Shown: positions 1 to 12,539 of the stretch, piece by piece | Position numbering within the stretch: position 1 is the first letter of the stretch | Layout: each line of letters starts with the position of its first letter | Source: Sipunculus nudus | Taxonomy: Eukaryota; Annelida; Sipuncula; Golfingiida; Sipunculidae | Direction: 5' to 3' | DNA: 64,000 bases | Assembly (NCBI GenBank): GCA_026874595.1 | Contig: CM049306.1 | Coordinates: forward strand, 21,445,019 to 21,509,018 | Notes under the pieces: model-generated | What the model was told of the DNA's origin: nothing | The model's input: only the letters and a program-made list of their open reading frames with translations | The model's database searches: none | Made by a program: the position numbers and the translations under genes

Positions 1-79
1 AGACTAGATGGGAAGCCTGGGACAGCTTCCTGGCTCTGCCTTCACTGGAGATAGATCTTAATAATTAAAAATCAGTGAT

Positions 80-1640
80 AATCCAAATAACGACCTCTGA
101 AATGATCCCGACTAACCCTTGACATGTGCTGCATGCAAACCCCGCCAGAATCCACATAACGACCTCTGAAATGATCCCGACCAACCCTTGACATGTGCTG
201 CACGGAAACCCTGCCAGAATCCATATAACGACCTATGAAATGATCCCGACCAACCCTTGACATGTGCTGCACGCAAACCCCGCCAGAATCCACATAACGA
301 CCTCTGAAATGATCCCGATCAACCTTGGACATGTGTCGCATGCAAACCCCACCAGAATCCACATGACGACCTCTGAAATGATCCCGACCAACCCTTGACA
401 TGTGCTGCACGCAAACCCCGCCAGAATCCACATAACGACCTCTGAAATGATCCCGATCAACCTTGGACATGTGTCGCATGCAAACCCCACCAGAATCCAC
501 ATGACGACCTCTGAAATGATCCCGACCAACCCTTGACATGTGCTGCATGCAAACCCCGCCAGAATCCACATAACGGCCTAGGAAATGATCCCGATCAACC
601 TCGGACATTTGCTGCATGCAAACCCCGCCAGAATCCACATAACGACCTCTGAAATGGTCCCGACCAACCCTTGACATGTGCTGCATGCAAACCCCGCCAG
701 AATCCACTTAACGACCTCTGAAATGATCCCGACCAACCCTTGACATGTGCTGCATGCAAACCCCGCCAGAATCCACATAACGACCTCTGAAATGATCCCG
801 ATCAACCTTGGACATGTGTCGCATGCAAACCCCACCAGAATCCACATCACGACCTCTGAAATGATCCCGACCAACCCTTGACATGTGCTGCATGCAAACC
901 CCGCCAGAATCCACATAACGACCTCTGAAATGATCCCGACCAACCCTTGACATGTGCTGCATGCAAACCCCGCCAGAATCTACATAACGACATCTGAAAT
1001 GATCCCGACAGACCCTTGACATGTGCTGCATGCAAACCCCACCAGAATCCACTTAACGACCTCTGAAATGATCCCGACCAACCCTTGACATATGCGGCAT
1101 GCAAACCCCATCAGAATCCACATAACGAACTCTGAAATGATCCCGACCAACCCTTGACATGTGCTGCATGCAAACCCCGCCAGAATCCACTTAACGACCT
1201 ATGAAATGATCCCGATCAACCCTTGACATGTTCTGCATGCAAACCCAGTCTGAGTCCACATAACGACCTGAAATGATCCCAATCAACCCTTGGACATGTT
1301 CTGCATGTAATCCCCGCCAGAATCCACATAACGACCTCTGAAATGTTCCCGATCAACCCTGGACATGTGCTGCATGCAAACCCAGTCTGAATCCACATAC
1401 CGACCTTTGCAATGATCCCGATCAAACCTTGACATATGCTGCATGCAAACTCTGTCAGAAACCACATACCGACCTTTGCAATGATCCCGATCAAACCTTG
1501 ACATATGCTGCATGCAAACTCTGTCAGAAACCACATATCTTCTACTGCAATGATCCCACCAGCCCTTGACTTGTTGTATGATTACAAGCCAAAGTGAGAA
1601 TCCACATAAATATCCTGCAATGATCCTGATCATCCCTCAC
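80..1640. repeat. 69-bp minisatellite array
   Basis: About 22 tandem copies of a 69-bp unit beginning AATCCACATAACGACCTCTG; successive starts at 80 and 149 fix the period. Copies up to about 1215 are very similar. From there to 1640 they diverge and carry small indels, as expected at an ageing array edge. Because 69 is a multiple of three and the unit has no stop in any of the three minus-strand frames, long open frames appear there in several registers at once. They are best read as a by-product of the period, not as a protein. A variant unit with GATCAACCTTGG and a CGCATG context recurs at about 295, 433 and 781, hinting at a 138-bp higher-order unit. Non-repeat DNA lies on both sides, so both ends of the array are in view. 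Confidence 0.97.
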
Positions 1641-2168
1641 TATGTGCTGTTTGCAAGGTAAGAATAGTATGTGTCCCATTTTCCAGCCTTCCGATCAAAC
1701 CAAAGGGGACCCCGAATACCAAAGAATGACCGAGGTGTATTGATTTATAAATAAATGATTAAAATCCTTTAATGCAAAATCGCATCATTATGAACTAGAT
1801 TACCTTCTTGGGTGTTGTTCATATTTTGACACAGATTCGAGCCATTTCAACTTTTTAGAACAAATAACCAAGCAAATAAAACAACTCCCGGCACAGGCAT
1901 AATAAAAGAACAGTTAACAGACGATTAAAGTGTTGTACGATCGTGGTTCAGCGGTATATCTTAAAAGTTATTAAACGGAAAGAAAGATAAGTGTGTTTTC
2001 TTCGAATATGTTTTTGTACTTGACATCCTGTTACAGGTCTTGCCGTCAATATTGGAACAAGTGACCCAGGGGTCATGACGCTCAGCTGTCTAGAAAGACA
2101 TTCACAAAAGGAATATTATCATCTGAATGCCAAAGTTTGTATAGGGGAAACCAAAATTTAACTGATGC
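1641..2168. other. Anonymous unique sequence
   Basis: AT-rich sequence between the minisatellite and the first LTR. I see no coding, RNA or mobile-element signature. Confidence 0.5.
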
Positions 2169-2172
2169 ATAG

Positions 2173-2932
2173 TGTGTCGGAACCAAATAACAACAGATCA
2201 CGTAATCCTGACGAGCACAATATTGTTACGGAGAAAAAAAAATATCAGATTCCGCAACACAAGGCAGCGGGAAAAGTTTAGAGGAATGAATAAAGAAGTC
2301 AGTGGTTTTTTGTTAACAAATAATTATAATTTATTCTAAGAACAATCCTAACATTACAATACCCTAAAACAATACAATTACACAGTATAAAACAATAATA
2401 AGAAATGTACATCACCAGAGTGTCCGGACCCTAGGCTTTAACATAAGTAATACACGTAAACAGTTCAAATAAATCTTCTCAGAGAATAGTCCGATTTAAT
2501 CTCGAAATCAATCTGTTGTAATCCAAAACAGAAGTTCTGGTAATAATCCCATGGGCAACATGAAGACAGTTTGTATATAAAGTCTGTTGTAAGTTCTGCA
2601 ATTATCGAAAAGGTGCAAAAACACGGACTAGAGAGTCACAATCTTTCGTGTCCGCTGGTATTTTTCTCTCCGCCGGCTCTAAATATAGCCCCCATTTATA
2701 TAGCTTTTTTTACACGTAGTCCGGAAACTTCTATATTCAGGAACATTCCAACACAACAATACACGTGCGACACTGCGCCTGAACAGACCCGAACCATCTA
2801 GAACACAAAGAACGCTGTGTCTCCACGTGTCACACTTCACACGCAAGCCAGAGCCCTATAAGCGCGGCTCCCATAGCAACAAACAGGACCTGCGCCCAAT
2901 ACGTTTCAGAATGTGAACGGATACATGTAACA
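2173..2932 (-). mobile_element. Solo LTR, Gmr1-like family (copy 1)
   Basis: A 760-bp LTR related to those at 15028, 16904, 40935 and 49871. Read on the minus strand it starts TGTTACATGTATCC and ends near GGTTCCGACACA, a decayed form of the family ends TGTTACAGGTG and GGTTCCGTAACA. It keeps the signature block at 2287-2345 (AATGAATAAAGAAGTCAGTG as seen on the plus strand) and, in LTR sense, a TATA-like TATAAATGGGGGC element at about 2692-2704. ATAG flanks both sides (2169-2172 and 2933-2936), a likely target-site duplication. No internal retrotransposon sequence adjoins it, so it is a solo LTR. Confidence 0.85.
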
Positions 2933-4133
2933 ATAGCTCAAAGGATATGGGTAATAGAGACATAAGTTCAGGAGATTTTTTCAAGGACCTTCCAGGATGT
3001 CAAATTAGAAGATTCTTGGTGAAACGGTTACGATTTGTGCCCTGTTAACTGACGACCGCATCTTTGAAGGATTTAAAAATAAAAAATTTAAGAAAGGCGT
3101 AAAAATTTGGGAAAAAAATCATTTGGCCCCACCAGCCACCAACTCCACCAGTAAATAATCATGGTGATCAATGCTGGAACTGGATACTGGAACTTTTGTA
3201 TAAAATGTTTAATTTTTTTTTTTTTTTGGGGGGGGGGGGGGTTACCCAAAGCTCGGAGGATGGGTTACAGCAACCTTATTTAAATTATTCAGGGAGATTT
3301 TTCATGGACCTCCCATGATATTAAGTTAAACGTTTCTTGGTCGAATGGTTACGATTTGTGCCTATTAAACGGAAAACCACATCTTCAAAGGTCTGAAAAT
3401 AGAAAAAAATATGTAAAAAAACAGGTGGCGCCATTAGTCTGCGGGAACTTATGGAACACTCCATAATGAATATGCATGCAAAGAATCATAGTGATCAATG
3501 CATTAGTTGTTCAGATACTTGGGCTTTTGTAGATATTTTTAAAATCATTCTGGTAGCTTCTTTTTAGCCTTATAGCTCGGAGGATATGGGTAACAATTAA
3601 GGGACCTAATTTTTCGATTTCCAATTAGATTTTTCATGTACCTCCCTTTATGTCAATTTAGAGGATTCCAGATCCAATGGTTACGGTCTGTGTCCTGTAA
3701 ATGGACGACCGCGTCTTTAAAGGTCTCAAATGTAGAGAAAAAAGCGTAAAAAAAAACCAGGTTGCATCATCAGTCTGCAGAAAGTGATGAAACACTCAAG
3801 GATTAATATGCATGCAAAGAATCATGGTGATCAATGCATTAGTTGTTCAGATACTGGAGGTTTTGTATCAAATCTAATTATTCCGGGGGGGGGGGGGGGG
3901 GAGGGGGGGGGGGGTACTTCTGAGCCCCATAGCTCAGAGGATATGGGTAACAGACCTAATTTCAGGTTTCCAAGGAGATTTTTTCATGGATCTCCCTGGA
4001 TGTCAAGTTAAATAGTTCGAAGTCAAGCGGTTACGATTTGTGCCTGGTTAATAGACAGACGGACAGACAGACGGACGACGGACAAAAACCGATCACTATA
4101 GCTCAGATGTTTTTCAGTCAGCTGAGCTAAAAA
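2933..4133. repeat. Tandem array of ~320-350-bp units
   Basis: Three full units and a partial fourth. The anchor GTTACGATTTGTGCC (slightly varied) recurs at 3027, 3348, 3680 and 4030, giving spacings of 321, 332 and 350 bp. Each unit also has a GGAGATTTTT/CATGGACCTCCC block, an ATCATGGTGATCAATGC block, a homopolymer T/G stretch and an AGCTCGGAGGATATGGGTAA block. The right edge ends in a GACAGACGGACGACGGAC-type simple repeat and a TGAGCTAAAAA segment. The solo LTR at 2173 abuts the first AGCTCAAAGGATATGGG block and probably inserted into this array. No coding function is visible. Confidence 0.88.
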
Positions 4134-5077
4134 ACATAAATTGCAAAGAGCTGTTTTACGAAAAAAAAGAGCAGGAAACATTACTTTTTTTCTATCGCTG
4201 GTTATTTGCTAAGTTTTAACTGTGTCCTTTGCTTACATTTAAAAGTAATTACCTATATTTACATTTATTACATTCAACGATAAAACGTACTTTTAAAACG
4301 AAATACCCCACTTTGGTTGCCGCAGGTGTTAAGATCCTGTTGTGGTCTGAAATTAAGAGAAATTCTAAAGAGTCGCTCTTCATGTTATAGGCAAAATCTT
4401 AATGGTTTAAAGGTCATTTATATCGAAAGACCATTTTATGAAGAGAATACGTTCATAGCATGAATATCTCTGTATACATCCCATATCTTACTATATACCT
4501 TCACCCACGATTTTTTTTTTATAAAATATTTTAGTATTACTCCTAAGATTAATTTGCAGTCCATTTCATCCAGCGGTTTTAGATAAAACTCCGAACAGTT
4601 ACTTTATTTAGATACTTTTTTACGCAGTCTAATTTACTCATTCTTATATTTACTTTCAATATTAATAAATTACCACCTGGAATTTTCAATTAAGTTTGTA
4701 TGACATATGTTTGTACATACGCGAATGCGTGCTATCAATATTAATGGCATTCTGTGACTGCCTTTTTCCAGATATACAGCCTATACAGTTCCAAAATTGT
4801 ATTTTTCCCTTGTTCTCTTAAATAAACTGATAATGAGTGACATGCATAGAAATTAAATTGATAGAATTTACAAAATTCCAGATATCCGTTGGTGACCTGA
4901 AATAGGGGTAAGCTTAAGATTTATATTTCTGAGACTCTACTGAAATAACACAATTTGGTTTCTAATGGATGCACTGGCGAGGCACAAAGCAGATACCGTT
5001 ATCACCAGTTAAAAGGCTCTTAACTGCTGCAATTATATTTACATTATATCACGTACGATCCTCCAGCAGTTGCATAT
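4134..5077. other. Anonymous AT-rich sequence
   Basis: No supportable gene, RNA or repeat was recognised in this stretch. Confidence 0.5.
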
Positions 5078-5346
5078 ACACTGCAGTCGTCAACGATTTC
5101 TTCTCGTGTTTATTTTCTGCTCTGTATATCAAAGGTTCCTGGATCTGAACACCAGGTAACGCACAGAGCAAAGAATTGTAAACAGACACCGAGACACTCG
5201 CTCTCGTCGGTCTGACTTTTGCCGCTTTGCGAGAAACGATGTTATCAGACAATAAGAGTGGGTGTCCCATGGTTGAAAGTTTGAGCTGGATGTACAATGC
5301 TATACCATGCTCCCATTGTTCTGATAACCATTCTTTGCTCACCTCC
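5078..5346 (-). repeat. Dispersed repeat family R1, copy 1
   Basis: Shares ordered blocks with 51148-51300 and 52600-52890: CACTGCAGTCGT, a CCTGGATCTGAACACCAGG stretch followed by CGCACAGAGCAAAGAA, TTTGAGCTGGATGTACAATG, and a terminal TTCTTTGCTCACC. The open frame on the minus strand (5049-5342) runs through these repeat blocks and does not resemble a known protein. The strand is nominal. The element class is unknown and I saw no clear terminal inverted repeats. Confidence 0.7.
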
Positions 5347-6290
5347 TTTCTGTGCAGCGTTTTCCTTGATCTCTTCGCACCTTAATGTTCAGACCAATAG
5401 AGCACTTTACACTTATATGCAGAGGTAAGCAAACGGTCTTATAACGAACTATTGAAATGGTACCATAATATTTTCAGGAGATAAATCTGTATATTAATGT
5501 ACATTTAACATGCCAGGTATGCGAATAGGTCTTTTGAAGTTACTAAGCAATGTTCTCTCCATAGTTATTGAAGAGGCGAATCCAAAAGTTATTATGAAGG
5601 CTTGAAAAGATATAAAAGTAACAGGTACAATTTGGTTATCCCATTATAGTACTACTGAAATGAATGTACGTATTTTACTATATTTGGACGTTTTTAGTTA
5701 AATTATGAATATTTTCGAAGTTTTAAGGGTTTACAAACCCCTTAGCCCCTCTGAATCAAGCCCAACATTTAGGTATCATGTTATGTTCTTCATCATTTGC
5801 AAATTATGTTCACATAAAAACCAACCACCCTGGTAATTTTTGTATCGATACTTGTCGCGTAATTTCATCGGAGATTTTACCACTCGGAGAGATTTTGTCG
5901 ACCGTTTTAAGTCCTTACGGTGAGGTAAAGATATCTGTTTCAACATGCGATCTTCAGTTGATACCCTAACACAAAAACACGGAAGAAATATCTTAATGAA
6001 AATACCTGATCAAAAGTCAAAAGCAAATGTCTCATGTGACTGATTAAGAAAAACTAGAAATCTGCATTTTAAAGAATGCGAGACTCCGCCATATGGGCAC
6101 CCCTTAATGTGGGGTGCTCCAGAAAATGTGTTTGCATTCTGTTATTCGGTTCATATTCAAAGGTTCATTTATGAATTTACATTTGTGAATATTCCTTGAA
6201 GCCTTTTCTGGACCCGGATAATGAGCCGAGTTGTGTGAATTTTTAAAATTTTTCTGTGCTAAATTTTATCCACTGTTCCTGAAGCCCCAG
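5347..6290. other. Anonymous sequence with one short hairpin
   Basis: No gene recognised. A short perfect hairpin lies at 6097-6117, with stem GCACCCC/GGGGTGC and a 7-nt loop. It has no T-run or other context that would assign it a role. Confidence 0.45.
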
Positions 6291-6294
6291 GTGT

Positions 6295-7850
6295 TCAAAT
6301 ATGCTTATACCAAAACAGTTACGTCATAATCTGCACTTGAAACAATACCTTTAAATGCACTTGTTGGAAAGCATCAGCAAGGTGAAGTAACATTCTTCCA
6401 TCAGCTATCTCGTGGTTACAGGATGAGATATTCTGGATATAATTGTTGGGTGTTCCATGCAATTCATTGACAATCACAAGAATATCTTTATGCTGGTTAG
6501 CCAACAACTGCATTACTAATAACAACAGATATACACTATGTCATGACGGTTTTGTAGAAACAGTTTCCAGCTAGTGGTTATTGGAGTTGTTTCCTTGACT
6601 CCAGTGTGCGTTATTATGACGTCAGATCCTCGCCCCTTACACTTTCAGACAATCTTCTGAGTAGGTATTCCACATTTTATCCAACTGCTGAATTCCACCC
6701 TGAATGGTAGAAGATATGAAGGGCATAAAATGGTTTGTCAAAGTCAGCATCTTCCTTTGACTGCATTGACAGATATATTTGAGTTATCCAAGAGGCAGAA
6801 GTTTCTGCAAAGAAACTTTCTGATTCTGCTCTTTGACTCAAGTGGTTTTGCAAATGTAGGGACATTGTTCCTCTCAATCGTAACATCAATAGAGCCATTG
6901 GTAAGACGGTCCCTTACATAAGTACTATGGCTCTGACCTTAATTGATTGAGATTTGATCCTTCAAATTTGTGTTATGTCACAAATGATTTGATTCCTTAA
7001 AACATGTGTCAAGCTCTCCCATGCAAACAAGACCCTGCAACACAATATTCATGAAAATGAGCAAGGCCTCCAGAATATGCGATTTAAAAAGATCCCGACT
7101 GAAAGTGGCCTTCAAAAGGTTTCTGGTCTAGCAAAATCTGTTTGAGGTGGAATATGGCTGCTTGGATGATCATACGGGCATCTCATCTCCCACATAAATC
7201 TACTTTCTAACTCAGTCTTGATTGCTTCTCCTTCAGTTTTCAGAATATCATGTTTGAATGCCATATCCTTCAGTTCGTTCAATCGATGTACAACATTTGA
7301 CACTACAATATATGCAGGAAACTTTGCCAAGACAAGTGAATTGAGAACATTATAGAACTGGCCTCACATCTGGAAGCAGAACCAGCTCATTCAACAGACC
7401 TAGCAGTGTTTTGCAGAGAAACATAACACTTACTTTAATAGAAAGCATCCATAGCATGTAAATCCGATGCATGGGCTAGTTTTGCAAGGAGTCAAATGTT
7501 TCTCAATTTTTAAGCCCTAATTTTGAAATTCCGTTCTACAGCATCAGATGAAGCTTTATGGAGAGCCTCTTCCTCAGTCCTTTTATTACATATCTTGCAC
7601 GACAGCATGACTATAGGTAGCATTTAATTTTGATCAAATCTTTTTGGTATTTTTTATTACTTTGGTGCTTCACTCATTCTCTTTAGTTTCAGTTCCGCTC
7701 TCTTCGCCATGGCATTATTGTAAACAGTTCAGCTTCTTTAAATAAACAGCTTTCTTTGCAAGCATAGTTTTGGCATCTAACACCTTCATTCCCTCTGGCA
7801 GACATTTAATTTTCAAGGTCTCTGAGAATCAGACTGTCCTCTTTTTCTGT
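6295..7850 (-). pseudogene. Decayed gene of a dispersed nuclease-like (HEEADTR-type) family
   Basis: Several minus-strand fragments, in different frames with stops between, appear to be pieces of one gene read from about 7850 towards 6295. The most telling piece (6319-6525) has HEIADGRMLLHLADAFQQ. A frameshifted continuation at 6300-6345 reads ADYDVTVLV. From family knowledge, an HEEADTRxxLHA motif followed by a DTDVxVL motif marks a large, dispersed class of uncharacterised invertebrate proteins, often TE-associated, thought to have a PIN/FEN-like nuclease fold. Upstream pieces at 6677-6898 and 7112-7330 (including SHIPPQTDFARPETF) lie in the order expected of the N-terminal half. Frameshifts and stops make function impossible. 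The family assignment rests on remembered motifs, so it is moderate; the decay is clear. Confidence 0.5.
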
Positions 7851-8342
7851 CATCACAAAATTTAAATCTTGATTATCTATGTAAAGGTACATAAAACAAG
7901 TGACAGTAATAACCATTTACTAGTTATACACACCAAATAAGCTCAGAAACAAAAAAAAAACATGTATATATAGTCTAGTAAGGTGAATTGTGCAGATAAC
8001 ATCACCCTAAAATGATACACTACATCTTTTCGAAGTACGAGCTGTTTTATATGCCTCCAGCTTCAGCTATGATACATCAAAACAAACATTCCCCATCTGA
8101 GATTATTATCCAGCAGTATCAAATGAAATGGGTTTTCATGGTTAAGGCAGTCATGTAGAAAAAAAAGTAACTGCAAGTTTACCCCTAGTAAATATCAGTA
8201 CACTTGAATATCATTACCCTAAATGGTTTGGCCACTGGAATACTCGATTTACATTAACTATGTTGTATGTAGAATCCCCTTAGGCTGTGATCGTCATCCA
8301 GATTTTAATTTTTAATTAAATAGAACAAATAATGGAAGGGAG
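7851..8342. other. Anonymous sequence
   Basis: AT-rich DNA between the pseudogene and the short inverted-repeat element. Nothing supportable seen. Confidence 0.45.
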
Positions 8343-8347
8343 AGGGT

Positions 8348-8547
8348 CAGGGATGGATCCAGGATTCAGGAAAAGGAGGGGTCCAACCCAGAAGACCTAA
8401 TAACAAAACCTTAAAAAGGCTGGAAAAGGGTAAGGGGGTCCCAGGGGGCAAAATTGGAATGAAACCCTTACAAAAGGTTACAGTGGCTGAAAGATGGGAG
8501 TCCAGACCTCCTGAACCCCCCCCCCCCTCCCCCCAGATCCGCTTCTG
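8348..8547. mobile_element. ~200-bp MITE with CAGGG-type ends, copy 1
   Basis: A 200-bp element starting CAGGGATGGATCCAGGATT and ending AGATCCGCTTCTG, so the two ends are imperfect inverted repeats of a CAGRRGCGGATC type. It matches the element at 29590-29789 over its whole length, including a GGAAAAGGAGGGGTCC block and a poly-C/G run. AGGGT lies on each side (8343-8347, 8548-8552), which may be a 5-bp target duplication. The sequence at 8548-8660 resembles a second, degraded internal part of the same element (GTCTAACCATGAAGAACTAA against GTCCAACCCAGAAGACCTAA), so that duplication is less certain than at 29590. It is too short to encode a protein. Confidence 0.75.
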
Positions 8548-8660
8548 AGGGTCTAACCATGAAGAACTAAACAAGGTCTTCTGGTTCTGAAACGAGGGTT
8601 TCCAGGTTGTAAAAGTTTGAAACCCTGAAAAAAAAGGCTGTTGAGCCTCAAAGGGCATGA
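8548..8660. repeat. Partial degraded copy of the same MITE
   Basis: Follows the preceding element directly and repeats its internal order: a GTCTAACC block, a CTTCTGG/GAAACGAGGG block, then GAAACCCTGAAAAAAAAGGCTG. The ends are missing. It may be a tandem remnant or nested insertion. Confidence 0.45.
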
Positions 8661-11600
8661 CAACACCTTGTTCAGAATAAAATTAATTTGAGTGTATTTT
8701 GGTGGTAATTAACCTTGACCTTGACCCAGTATAGCTGACCTTGACACAATACACCTGCAACACCTTCCCCATTGAACTCAGGATGATACAAAAGCCCTAT
8801 TTTGACATCAAAATCAATTAATTCAAATCACATAATGCAGAAATATGGCATTTTCTCTGTACTGATAGCAGCCATCTTGGATTTAAACAAAATGGCCGCC
8901 AGAAGGCTCGGCGGAAGTGCTTCCATCAATTTTTTTTATTCCTCATGATCTATATTAACACTTGACAAAGAGCCAACATTTTATCCAGAATTGCACTTTT
9001 CTAGCACTTAGGGCTTCCACTATCTACGATATATCACTAACCACTCGGCGGAAGCTACTCGGAGAGAGGTGTTTGTAACAGAGAAGACGGCTGTCCAGTC
9101 ATCAAAAAGTGTCCGAAATGGAGGGGTGTTTGTAATACAGAGGTGGTCGTAATATGAAAGCCGTGAGTATTTAAATATATGATAATCAACGATAGTATTT
9201 CAAGGGACCGTCTCATGGGTAAGCAAGTAGTGCAGATTTCCCGGTACTCACTGTTTCTTTGGTATTTACAAGTACCAAGGCCTTACCTCAGGTTGCATGG
9301 ACTTGTTCGCGTCAGCAGAACAAAAGAAAAAAAAAAAAAAAGCATGTAGAGCAAGATGTTTTTAACGGTTAGCTGCTGGGAATATTTAAATAATAAAGTA
9401 TGCAGGCCCATGGGAAATTACAGCAACAGTACACATAATTGCGCTCTAAATATTTTGACAACTTTTTTTCGCCGATATATTTATGTAGGGCTAATCAATC
9501 AGCTATTCAGCCAGACTGCATGGTAGTCATTTTTACATGCTGTCTTCATGTGAGCTATTCACTAGCTTTTTTATTCCAATTAAACATCCAGTAAAGAAGT
9601 TACAGTATAGTATAGGTTGGGGATATCCAGATTCACGTTGCCTTACAAAAATACCAGGCTGCTGGTTCTTTCAATTAATTCATATTTTTTTAAAACAAAC
9701 GAGTATTCAAAAGCTCGGAGAGAATAAAAGGCACTTGAAACTAGAAATCTGCATCCCCATGGATACCAGCCTCCTCCATAGGAGCACAAGCTTAAAACAC
9801 GCTCTGCGAACACGCTGGACAAAGTCATTCTGAGGTGCCTTAAGCTCGACCGTGACAGGTGACCGAACAGATCACCGGCTCGCAATGCGCAGCGCATTGG
9901 GCTGGACCTTATGTGCATTCACTTATTCTTTTAACAATAGTCCTAGGTTCATATATGCATAAGTGACCGTACATTTGTGAAGATTCCTTGATATCGCTCC
10001 ATTATCCGGAGAACAAACTGGAACAACATCAAAATCTATTCGATTCTTCCTTGGCTCATTTCCATATTCCCTGAAAAAAATCATGACATTTCGTTCACCC
10101 ATACGAACGGGAATGAACGGATACCCTCCTGGCGTAAGCAACTAATGTAAGGTCTGTAACAGAGAGGGGACACAGAGTCAGAGGTGTCCATAATCCATAA
10201 TAAATATTCTATGCATATAGAGAGATTACCTATGATTAGGCGTTGTTTACTTATTCGCTATTGGTAAGTACTTTTGCAGTGAGAGAGGTAAATAGTTTAT
10301 TACCATTTCTTTAGGCCAAAAATATGTATTTCACTGGCACTTTTTGCAGCAAAATTTGCAAAAGGATGTTTTCTTAAACTTTTTATAGGTTTTCGATAAA
10401 TAGAAAATCATCACGACAAACATGATACTAACATAATTAATTTTCTAACAGGTAAAAGGACAACATAAAAAAGGCAATTATATTGAGTTTTTATTTATTT
10501 TTATTTTCTCGAAAGAAAGCGAAAAGAACTCAAAATCAGTGATTTTCTACTGAAAATCAAAATAAATTAGTTGATGCGGGGTCAAAACTGATGTGTGATA
10601 CCGGAGATATATAAAAAAAACTCTTTATTTGGCCTAGGCCTTGCGCTTCTCCTATTTCCGATCGCCTTTAGCAGCTTATTGCACACTCGATCCTGGTAAA
10701 ATAGACATTTGCAGAATGAAAATCGACTAATGTTTTCAAGATGCTCCATTCATAAGGTTGAAATAGTCTTTTGTGCAGAGCTGAGAATTAATCGGGCTGA
10801 GAATTACTCCAGACCGAGCCATGAATTTGAAGATGGGCATTATGGTAGCATGCTGCCCTGGTACCCTGGCAGGAACTCTTTTATGTCAAATACTTTGTAA
10901 CATACTTGGGGAGTGTTCGTGTCACGTATTACCTTAAAAAAAAACATTTTAATGTGGGGTTAGAGAGAAGACCATCAAGGCATGCACTGTTTACCCGTTA
11001 CATGATCTGTGCCCTATCCTCTTCACTGGTGAATCAGAATCCGTAAAACATATTTTGCTGTTAATAATTCATTTCCATAACATTTAAGTTTACGAATTGT
11101 GCTTATCAGTTGCTTATTAATGAGTGGCCACAATATGCTCCCTGTATATTAAAGTTATACATTTAAAATTTGTAATATATTTTGTTAATGGAACTTATAT
11201 TCAATTTCAATTTAATAAGATATTTTTTTAAATGAAACTAATATTCACCTTAACTCATAAGACAATAATAATTTGGAAAATTGCACTTATTTCAGCCATG
11301 GTCAAGATTATGGGTAGGTGACAACAGATAAACATTGAAAGCATGGCCATAGACCATTGAAATTTAAACTAAAGGAAGTAGACCTATCCTTTTTAGGTGG
11401 AACATTCTTCTTAAAAATACTCATATAACATCATTGTTTAATATAGATAAGTGCATTATCTACAGTTAGGGGGGTATTGTGTTTCTTTTGATCCATTTCC
11501 CTTTTTTAAGCATATCCCTTTACTTTTCGCAAAGTAATGAAACCTCATTGCAGGTATGAACCCTTGACAAACTGCTAATAGGTGAGAATCACAAATCTTC

Positions 11601-12539
11601 AATCCTTTAGTGCAATACGGTCAACAAAAAACCTGTAAATGGCTCATATTACAACGTTTGAAGCTTACGAGTTAGTGCGTCTGTTTCGTGTCCGGGTACA
11701 TGATGCGATACTATATGCCCGTAAGGGCTCAGATTGGAAGCCGTTTTTATACGTGCTCAGGCACTTACGGTCTTTGCAGAGCAGTATGGTAGCCATGTCC
11801 ATACATCTCCCCTGTCTCATGAGGATATTTATTTCCATAACGGTCGAGCAACATAGATCTCTGTATCAAATTTTCAGCCACACAATTTAATATGAGGTGA
11901 TTTAGAGGTCGCCCTCAGCGCTAGGGCCGCTGACATCAAAATTATATAAACGGCGTTGACCCAGTCTCGATGTCCAGGGAAAACTAAGTTATGGCCCAAC
12001 TGTTGTAGGTAAAAGTTCATATAGATAGCACATTTATCACGACCTCACTTAAGTCTAACGCAGTCGGCGCAAGTTCAATGTCATTATATCTATAGGTCGA
12101 AAAAGTCATATGAATATTCATTAAGATTATTAAGGGTCAACACAACCCTGAGGTAAATGGTTTGGCTAGATCTGATTGACCGTTAAGTAATTAAATATGC
12201 CCATTCACCTATCTTTTGAAAAAAAATAATAATAATGATTCCTGGCTTCCTTTGTTGTAACAACTCTGACATGACACCTGGATGTATACCTTTTTGAAGT
12301 CATTTTAACATTACTTTTAGACTGTAACAATGAGTCAGGAAAAGGATTATAGTTAATCATCATTCTTTTCATCCATCTCCTGCTTTTATGTATGTGTAAT
12401 GCTATAAAACCACGCCAAGTCAAAGGACACACCTAGGGCGTGGGAGCTTTATTCTTAGGAAATTTGATGACACTGGTTCATATTTATGACTATAATCAAA
12501 GAGAAATCTTCCATTTTGATCAGTTTCAGGACCGATTCA
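8661..12539. other. Anonymous AT-rich sequence
   Basis: No gene I can support. Around 8705-8760 there are several CCTTGACC/TGACCTTGAC motifs (reverse of AAGGTCA). At 9040-9150 there are short internally repeated TGTTTGTAACAGAG-like phrases, echoed near 10155. Open frames here are under 100 codons with no recognised domain. Confidence 0.45.

Noticed and set aside
72..1633. Several overlapping 85-211-codon open frames on the minus strand
   Set aside because: They are translations of the 69-bp minisatellite in all three frames; the period is a multiple of three and the unit lacks stops.
6097..6117. Terminator-like or miRNA-like hairpin
   Set aside because: The 7-bp stem is too short for a miRNA precursor, and eukaryotic context gives no terminator meaning.
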